Below, piece by piece: positions 32,063 to 36,989 of a DNA stretch of 36,989 bases. The number at the start of each line of letters is the position of its first letter. Position 1 is the stretch's first letter. Made by a program: the position numbers and the translations under genes. Where the stretch lies: assembly GCA_028275385.1 (NCBI GenBank), contig JAPWUR010000003.1, forward strand, positions 1 through 36,989, in the 5' to 3' direction. The notes beneath the pieces were generated by a model. The model was not told the origin of the DNA. It worked only from the letters and a program-made list of their open reading frames with translations, and did no database searches. Source of the DNA: Candidatus Bathyarchaeota archaeon. GTDB lineage: Archaea; Thermoproteota; Bathyarchaeia; 40CM-2-53-6; CALIRQ01.

Positions 32063-33343
32063 TCAATTGGGCCCGATCGGGGAGGGGAGCGTCGATCCGG
32101 CGTAGGGCATGAGGATTATCGAGGCATCTCTTCCATGCGAATCGAGGGCCCTTTTCAGGGCCTCGTCCACGGTCTCCGCCGGCTCCATCAGGCCCTTCCC
32201 GCTCAGGTCCCCCTCCAAGACCCCCCTCAGCTCCGGGCCCGAAACGACCAGGATCCTCGCGCGCTTGGCGAGCCTAGCTATCGCGAATGCCTTATGGCCG
32301 CCCAGGGCGAATCCGGCCTTCAGCCTCTCGATGATGTCGTCCGGGCACGAGGCCTCCATCATCCATTCCTCGAAGACCTCATCGCCCAGCCCCTCCGGGC
32401 ATTCCGCCAAGAGGATTATCGTGCCCCCGTCCCTGACGGCATACGATGCGTTATCGAGGGCCTTCTGGGCTTGGTAGAGGTTTATGTCCTTCGGGAATCC
32501 CCCGGCCGAGGCTATCACTATGTCGGCCCTCCGCTCTATCGGCACCTTATACATCAGGTCGTTGGTCCTGATCGCCGCCCTGTGGGCTTCGACGAAGTCT
32601 CCGGCCACCGCTTGGACGATGCCCTTGCCCTCGTTTAGGACCACGTTGACTATGTAATCCATGCCCGCCATCCGGGCGCCCTCCTCGATATCCTCCCTAA
32701 CGGGGTTCCCATCCACGACGCCCGGCTCGGCCCGGTGGAGGGTCATCATGGAGTGGTTCTGCCGTATGGTTTCGAAGGATGAGACGCCCGGCAGCAGGGA
32801 TTTGGCCCCCCCGCTGTAGCCCGCGAAATAATGTATGTCTATATTGGCTATGCCTATGATGAAGTCGTGATCGAGGACCTCCTTGTTCACCGAGACCTCC
32901 GTCCCGCGCCTGGTCCTCCCAACGTATTCCAAATTCGCCTCATCCTTGGAGTCGTGGTTCACGGCCCTTATCCTGCCCAGGATCGCCGGGCCGACCAGCT
33001 TGTTCATATCCTCGATCGTTTGGGCCCTATGCATGCCATTGGCGAAGAATATCGTCATATCGCCGTCCTCGATCCCGGCCATCCTCAGCTCATCGATGAC
33101 GTGGGGCAGGACCTTATGGCTCGGGCAAGGCCTGGTGATGTCGCTGACCAAAAGGGCCACCTTCATGCCCCTCCCGACGAGGTCCCTCAGCCTTTTATGG
33201 CCCAAGGGGTTCTCGAGCGCCCCCCTCACCTCCTCGACCTCGCGATCTGCCGGGAGGTCATTTGGCTTGAGGGTGGAGATCAAGTTCCCCTCCGGTATCT
33301 CGACCTCCAGCGCCCCCTTCCCGTATTTGAGGCGAACCCTCAT
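32063..33343 (-). CDS. larA: LarA-type nickel-pincer racemase/epimerase (lactate racemase family)
   Basis: Predicted to interconvert stereoisomers of a 2-hydroxyacid using the nickel-pincer nucleotide. The sequence has SDITRPCPSHKVLP near residue 70, FANGMHR with H105, IDIHYFAGYSGGAKSLLPGV with H171 and K181, and IRQNH with H197. These match H108, H174, K184 (the lysine that holds the cofactor) and H200 of the Lactobacillus plantarum enzyme with a constant offset of three. At 426 residues the length is normal. The open frame continues far upstream into the transporter gene, but ATG 33343 follows the TATA at 33384-33393. LarB, LarC and LarE, which build the cofactor, are not in the window. Family members also act on malate and other hydroxyacids, so lactate is a likely rather than proven substrate. 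Confidence 0.9.
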   Translation of the reverse strand: MRVRLKYGKGALEVEIPEGNLISTLKPNDLPADREVEEVRGALENPLGHKRLRDLVGRGMKVALLVSDITRPCPSHKVLPHVIDELRMAGIEDGDMTIFFANGMHRAQTIEDMNKLVGPAILGRIRAVNHDSKDEANLEYVGRTRRGTEVSVNKEVLDHDFIIGIANIDIHYFAGYSGGAKSLLPGVSSFETIRQNHSMMTLHRAEPGVVDGNPVREDIEEGARMAGMDYIVNVVLNEGKGIVQAVAGDFVEAHRAAIRTNDLMYKVPIERRADIVIASAGGFPKDINLYQAQKALDNASYAVRDGGTIILLAECPEGLGDEVFEEWMMEASCPDDIIERLKAGFALGGHKAFAIARLAKRARILVVSGPELRGVLEGDLSGKGLMEPAETVDEALKRALDSHGRDASIILMPYAGSTLPSPIGPN

Positions 33344-33383
33344 TCGATTGGCCCCCGCTCCATTGCGCGAATACCGGATTCGA

Positions 33384-33393
33384 GAATAAAAAG
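33384..33393 (-). promoter_or_regulatory. TATA box for larA
   Basis: The minus strand reads CTTTTTATTC. The predicted start near 33362 leaves a leader of about 19 nt before ATG 33343. Confidence 0.5.
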
Positions 33394-33423
33394 GAGGGGG
33401 TTCCGGGGCTTGCTGGATCCCCC

Positions 33424-34830
33424 TTAGTAGAGGCCGAGGAACTTCCAATACGGGAATCCCAGGACGAACCATACGGCTATATGGATTATGGAGATCAGGA
33501 GGCCGTAGGCCCACCATTCCTTTATGTCGACGTAGCCCGCTCCAAAGTATATCGGCGCCGGCCCGGTTCCGTAGTGCGTCATGGCGGCGTTCAGGTTGGA
33601 CATATAGCCCAGCATCAAGCCGACCAACAACGGTGGCGCGCCCGCCGTGGCCATGACGGCCGCGAAGGGCGGGAAGAACGCCGTTACATGCGCAGTCATG
33701 CTGGCCATGAAGTAGTGGGCATAGAAGTACACCAAGGTGAGCACTATGAATGCCGTGAGCCAAGCCCAGCCGGAGACATATTTCGCGGTCGATTCCGCCA
33801 TCCATTTCATGAAGCCCAGCTTGTTGAGCCCGGCGGCCATTCCCACTAGGCCACCGAACCACACCAGGGCATCCCAGGCGCCCCTCTCGCCGAGCACGTC
33901 CTGCCAGCTCAAAACCCCGGTTACGAGCATTAGGGCCACGCCCAGCAGGGCGGTGGTGGTGGCGTTTATCTTCACTGTCTCGCTCAGGATCCACAGCGCC
34001 AAGGCCAGGATGAATACGAAGATCAATACCTTCTCCTCCCTCTTCAGCGGGCCCATCTCCTTCAGGCTCTTCTCGGCCAGCTTGGGGGCCTCGGGGCTCT
34101 CCTTGATCTCCGGCCTGGTCAGGAAGTATACGATGAGGGGCACCAAGAAGAAGGCAACGAAGCCGGGCACGATGGCCCCGAGGAACCACATGGCCCAGCT
34201 GATCTCCACCTTCAGGACCTGCTTGGCGAGCGATACGACCAGCGGATTGGCCGCCATCCCGGTCATGAACATGGCGCCCGTCACCAGGGTCGTCTGATAT
34301 TCGTTGAACATCAGGAAGTTCCCGATCCTCTTGGCCGTGGGGCCGGGCTCGGAATCGTAGGCCTTGGCTATGCTCCTGATTATCGGGAAGAGGATGCCGC
34401 CCGCCCTGGCGGTATTGCTTGGGGTCCCTGGTGCTATGACCAAGTCGGTCAGCGAGAGGGCGTAGCCGAGCGTCAAGGTCCTCTTGCCGATGGCCTTTAT
34501 GAACATCCACGCTATTCTCTCCCCGAGCCTCGTCTTGAGGAAGGCCCTCGCGAAGAGATATGCCGATACTATGAGCCATACCGTTGTATCGGCGAACCCA
34601 GCGAGCGCGTCCCCGATCGTAAGGGCCCCGGATAGAGCGGAGGCGACCACGCCTATCAACACAACGGCGCTCATGGGCAATGGCCTAAATATCAAGCCGG
34701 CTATCACGGCCACGAAGATCGCGAAGAGCAGCCATGCCTTGAAAGCCACGCCGGATGGCGCTGGTATGGCGTAGAGGATTAAGAAGACGATTATTGGTAT
34801 TATCGCCGATGCTACCCTCTTTGCGTCCAT
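33424..34830 (-). CDS. DASS-family (SLC13-like) anion:sodium symporter or exchanger
   Basis: A polytopic carrier with about 12 helices, of the CitT/SodiT1/2-oxoglutarate-malate translocator branch. APGTPSNTARAGGILFPI near residue 140 and MSNLNAAMTHYGTGPAPIYFG near the C-terminus are the two Ser-Asn-Thr-type substrate motifs; DALVWFGGLVGMAAGLNKLG lies between them. Expected substrates are di- or tricarboxylates such as malate, succinate or citrate. ATG 34830 is chosen because the TATA at 34873-34880 puts transcription near 34850, after ATG 34860, and because GGCGATC precedes it. It lies upstream of larA on the same strand, although larA has its own TATA. Confidence 0.9.
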   Translation of the reverse strand: MDAKRVASAIIPIIVFLILYAIPAPSGVAFKAWLLFAIFVAVIAGLIFRPLPMSAVVLIGVVASALSGALTIGDALAGFADTTVWLIVSAYLFARAFLKTRLGERIAWMFIKAIGKRTLTLGYALSLTDLVIAPGTPSNTARAGGILFPIIRSIAKAYDSEPGPTAKRIGNFLMFNEYQTTLVTGAMFMTGMAANPLVVSLAKQVLKVEISWAMWFLGAIVPGFVAFFLVPLIVYFLTRPEIKESPEAPKLAEKSLKEMGPLKREEKVLIFVFILALALWILSETVKINATTTALLGVALMLVTGVLSWQDVLGERGAWDALVWFGGLVGMAAGLNKLGFMKWMAESTAKYVSGWAWLTAFIVLTLVYFYAHYFMASMTAHVTAFFPPFAAVMATAGAPPLLVGLMLGYMSNLNAAMTHYGTGPAPIYFGAGYVDIKEWWAYGLLISIIHIAVWFVLGFPYWKFLGLY

Positions 34831-34872
34831 ATTCGATCGCCTACCATTTCCTTCCAACATAATGCGTTGGCG

Positions 34873-34914
34873 AATAAAAGGATTTTGAGTTGTATCTCAG
34901 TAATTCAAAATTAC
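34873..34914 (-). promoter_or_regulatory. Promoter of the DASS transporter with upstream inverted repeat
   Basis: The TATA (CTTTTATT on the minus strand, 34873-34880) is preceded on that strand by GTAATT-CAA-AATTAC (34900-34914), a perfect 6-bp inverted repeat about 20 bp upstream of the TATA. That position suits an activator. The whole stretch is much more AT-rich than its surroundings. Confidence 0.45.
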
Positions 34915-34928
34915 ATTGGTGGGGGTTT

Positions 34929-34942
34929 CGCTTCGCGAAGCG
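34929..34942. repeat. 14-bp perfect palindrome after the cupin gene
   Basis: CGCTTCGCGAAGCG lies 26 nt past the cupin stop. As RNA it forms a 5-bp stem with a tight loop. It may end the cupin transcript, although no T-run follows, or be a protein site. Confidence 0.4.
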
Positions 34943-34967
34943 CCCGCCGATCCGGGATGGGCCAAGC

Positions 34968-35372
34968 TCATTCGTACCCCTTTCCGGTCCTCGCGTAATC
35001 TATTATCCTCCTCTCGGCCCCTGGGGGCGCGTAGACCCAGAAAAGCTTCATGGTCTCCGAGCTCTCGTTGACGAACGTATGCCCAACCCCGGGCGGCACG
35101 TAAGCTATGGAGCCGGGTTGGATCTCGAACTCCTCCTCCCCGATTACGGCCTTCCCCCTCCCGGAGGCCACGTAGAGGATCTCCTCCGAGTTAGGGTGCA
35201 CATGTTTGGGATGGGCCGTCGTGTGCGGATAGATTATCGTGGCGCCGAAGGTTGCGTATTTCGAGGAAAGGCTTTTCTCAATGCGCTCCGGCGAAGCGAA
35301 TATCTTTATGAAGCGCTCATACGGCTGGGGCAATTTAACGCCCTTAACATCGTGCTCGTTGATCACGGGCAT
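34968..35372 (-). CDS. Single-domain cupin protein
   Basis: A 134-residue cupin. Motif 1 is HPKHVHPNSEEILYVASGRGKAVIGEEEFEIQPG with two His and one Glu as metal ligands; motif 2 is YVPPGVGHTFVNESSETMKLFWVYAPPG with the third His. FIKIFASPERIEKS lies before it. Such proteins bind a metal and act as sugar or acid isomerases, dioxygenases or sensors; nothing fixes the role here. ATG 35372 follows GGGTGG and gives a family-like start MPVINEHDV; ATG 35387 would be leaderless from the TATA at about 35411-35417. A TTGATC-12-GATCAA repeat overlaps the promoter. Confidence 0.85.
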   Translation of the reverse strand: MPVINEHDVKGVKLPQPYERFIKIFASPERIEKSLSSKYATFGATIIYPHTTAHPKHVHPNSEEILYVASGRGKAVIGEEEFEIQPGSIAYVPPGVGHTFVNESSETMKLFWVYAPPGAERRIIDYARTGKGYE

Positions 35373-35386
35373 GGGCCGTCCACCCA

Positions 35387-35417
35387 TTGATCAAAGTGTA
35401 TAACGATCAAATAAAAC
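35387..35417 (-). promoter_or_regulatory. Cupin promoter with overlapping inverted repeat
   Basis: TTGATC (35387-35392) and GATCAA (35405-35410) form an inverted repeat with a 12-bp AT-rich spacer. On the minus strand the TATA (TTTTATTT, about 35411-35417) lies just upstream, so the repeat spans the region from TATA to transcript start, the usual place for a repressor. Confidence 0.45.
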
Positions 35418-35465
35418 GTTTTCCTAAAATGGGGACCATGTGGCCGGCCCGGAGGGGGCGCTGGG

Positions 35466-36623
35466 CTACTTGGTCCTTATCTCGACCACGTCCCCGTCCA
35501 TCAAAACGTGGGATGGCCCGACCCTTTCGCCGGGATATTTGCTGGATGGCCCCCAGACCCTCGCGTATTTATAATTCTCCAAGAGCGAGGAGTGGATCCT
35601 CCTGGCTAAATCCGCCACCCTGGATCCGGCCTTAAGGATGAAGGGCTCCCCGCTCGGCTCCCTCTCGTTCGGCTCCTTAGTATAGACCCTTATTATGCCC
35701 AATGCCCGGAGCAACCCCGGCCCTATGAAGCCGAGGCCCTCCCCAGTTAGGGCGGAGACCCTGATTATCGGGATCGCGCCCCCGGCCGCCTCTTCGAGCC
35801 TGGCCAGCCCCTCCTGGCCCCGCACCAGGTCGGATTTATTGGCCAGCACGAGGCACGGCTTGTAGGTCTTCCTGGTCCGCAGGAGGGCATCCTCGATGTC
35901 CCCGAGGCTCGCATCCCCACGGATCCTGACCACCAAATCCCTCAGGCCCAACCCGAGGACCATCCTCTTCACGTCATCGATCGTGCAGCCCAATAACCTA
36001 CCCGAGACGAAGACCCTAGGCTCCCCGATCCCCTTGGCCCTTTCGATCTCTATCTCGGACCTCGGGGGGATCGGGGTTATCCCGGCCCTCTCTAGCTCCT
36101 CCAACATCCATCTCAGGTCCTCGGCGGCCCCCCTGCTGAGGTCGACCATTAGGATCAATCCATCGGCCCTCCTGATCATATCGATCGCCCCCGGCTCCAG
36201 TCCGCCTTCGGAGAGCGCGGGCATCTCGACCAGCTGGAACCTTATGTCCTCGAACCGCATGACCCCTGGCGTGGGGGATCTGGTCGTGAAGGGATGCGAT
36301 GCTATCTCGGGCCTCGCGTTCGTGAGGGCCGATAGGAGGAGGCTCTTCCCGACGTTCGTCGGCCCTATGATCAATACCTGGGCAGCCCCCTCCTTCTCCA
36401 AAAGCGGCTTGCTGGAAGACCTCCTCTTCCGCTCCCTCTCCTCCAGCTCCGCTCTGAGGGTGGCTATCTTCCTCTTAACCTGATCCCTGAGCCTCTCGTT
36501 GCCCTTATGCTTCGGTATGGCCGATAGGAACTCCTGGAGCGCCTTGATCTTCTCCTCCGGGTCCTTTATTGCTATGGCCTTCTCCCACTTCGCCTTGGCC
36601 TCGGCGGTAAGGTTTGCCGGCAT
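35466..36623 (-). CDS. DRG-family GTPase with TGS domain
   Basis: OBG-like GTPase of the developmentally-regulated GTP-binding group, thought to act with ribosomes. The N-terminal helical region (about residues 1-75, with KDPEEKIKALQEFLSAIPKHKGNERLR) is characteristic of DRGs. G1 is IIGPTNVGKSLLLSALT, G2 is around FTTRSPTPGVMRFED, G4 is LANKSDL, and the C-terminal 75 residues are a TGS domain ending GDVVEIRTK. G3 reads LVEMPAL where relatives have a D-x-P-G motif, so both the metal-site Asp and the Gly are changed. ATG 36623 lies about 11 nt after the start predicted from the TATA at 36658-36665. Confidence 0.9.
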   Translation of the reverse strand: MPANLTAEAKAKWEKAIAIKDPEEKIKALQEFLSAIPKHKGNERLRDQVKRKIATLRAELEERERKRRSSSKPLLEKEGAAQVLIIGPTNVGKSLLLSALTNARPEIASHPFTTRSPTPGVMRFEDIRFQLVEMPALSEGGLEPGAIDMIRRADGLILMVDLSRGAAEDLRWMLEELERAGITPIPPRSEIEIERAKGIGEPRVFVSGRLLGCTIDDVKRMVLGLGLRDLVVRIRGDASLGDIEDALLRTRKTYKPCLVLANKSDLVRGQEGLARLEEAAGGAIPIIRVSALTGEGLGFIGPGLLRALGIIRVYTKEPNEREPSGEPFILKAGSRVADLARRIHSSLLENYKYARVWGPSSKYPGERVGPSHVLMDGDVVEIRTK

Positions 36624-36657
36624 CCCCAGGGGTCCCCCAATGAATTTTGGGAGGGGG

Positions 36658-36665
36658 CTTTTATC
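36658..36665 (-). promoter_or_regulatory. TATA box for the DRG-like GTPase
   Basis: GATAAAAG on the minus strand; predicted transcript start near 36634, close to ATG 36623. Confidence 0.5.
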
Positions 36666-36810
36666 CCTGCCTCCCTAGGGGGCCGCCAACAAGCCGATAT
36701 TAAGGATCGCGAGCGAAATTGGGCCGGCTTGAATCCCCGGAGTTCAACGCTGGCCTGGGGTCCCTCCCATTCGCGACCCCTTAAAGCCTCCAAAGGGAAT
36801 TGCCATTGGC

Positions 36811-36989
36811 TCAACGGCCGGCCCCGAGGGCCTCCTCCCTCTCCCGACAGCCCCTTAAGTAGCCCTCGGCGGCCGCCGCCAGGAAATTCGTCACGCCCGT
36901 GCAAAGATATTGGAAGCCGAGCCTGCGCCAGCGCTCGTAGGCGGCCGGGTCCCTGGCTATGGTCCCAGCGGCCTTCCCGGCGGCGATCG
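36811..36989 (-). CDS. HpcH/HpaI-family aldolase, C-terminal end (truncated by window)
   Basis: The last 59 codons of a gene entering from the right edge. The visible protein, AAGKAAGTIARDPAAYERWRRL then GFQYLCTGVTNFLAAAAEGY, matches the final strand and helices of class II (pyruvate-dependent) aldolases of the HpcH/HpaI family, where a small residue run (GKxxG) is followed by a distance of about 20 residues and then G-F-x-F/Y-L-x-x-G-x-D/N. The position of N in TGVTNFL corresponds to the usual GSD. The active-site part is outside the window, so substrate and activity are not known; related phosphoenolpyruvate/citrate-lyase-type members are possible. Confidence 0.65.
   Translation of the reverse strand, partial: IAAGKAAGTIARDPAAYERWRRLGFQYLCTGVTNFLAAAAEGYLRGCREREEALGAGR

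Noticed and set aside
33344-34579. 400-codon N-terminal extension of LarA
   Set aside because: It is a shadow of the DASS transporter in another frame; LarA homology begins at ATG 33343 behind a TATA box.

Overview
The window reads as GC-rich archaeal chromosome, probably a thermophile of the Thermoproteota (TACK) side. Reasons: a group II chaperonin (thermosome), deoxyhypusine synthase, a PIN-domain/P-loop/KH ATPase of the PINA type, a family 4 uracil-DNA glycosylase, a DRG-type GTPase, AT-rich archaeal TATA boxes about 26 nt upstream of near-leaderless starts, many TTG and GTG starts, and a tRNA-Met gene that appears to carry three introns, one in the T-loop. I cannot name genus or order from the sequence alone.

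Layout. 1-3.7 kb: the 3' part of an O6-alkylguanine-DNA methyltransferase, deoxyhypusine synthase, and two secreted Ig-like proteins. 3.6-8.1 kb (minus): a compact operon nth - 3'-phosphoesterase - type 4 UDG - FAD oxidase (GlcD-like) - Fe-S oxidoreductase (GlcF-like). 8.1-10.1 kb: a proline-rich ORF and a secreted, membrane-anchored protein with seven propeller-type repeats. 10.3-14.1 kb (plus): a coiled-coil protein coupled to rpiA, then (minus) the intron-rich tRNA-Met, then pgk and a beta-hydroxyacid dehydrogenase. 14.1-19.1 kb: PINA-like ATPase (minus), citramalate synthase (plus), thermosome subunit (minus).

19.2-27.4 kb is the centrepiece: an AbrB+ACT regulator diverging from a tightly packed histidine operon hisZ-hisG-hisD-HAD phosphatase-hisB-hisH-hisA-hisF-hisIE, with mostly overlapping stops and starts. 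Every step except the HisC aminotransferase has a candidate gene; the HAD protein is the obvious candidate for histidinol-phosphate phosphatase. Between regulator and operon lie a perfectly palindromic TATA (TTTATAAA) and three GTGGG/CCCAC half-sites spaced 11 bp apart, a strong operator candidate.

27.5-29.6 kb: a winged-helix/MinD-type ATPase pair and a third secreted Ig-like protein with a cytoplasmic tail. 30-35.4 kb (all minus): an SSS-family symporter with a 34-residue single-helix partner, a LarA-type racemase, a DASS-family anion transporter and a cupin. With the GlcD/GlcF pair these suggest use of lactate or related hydroxyacids and dicarboxylates. 35.5-37 kb: a DRG-like GTPase and the C-terminal end of an HpcH/HpaI-family aldolase. 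I saw no CRISPR array, insertion sequence or prophage; the interest lies in the tRNA, the his regulation and phosphatase, and several small or secreted proteins.
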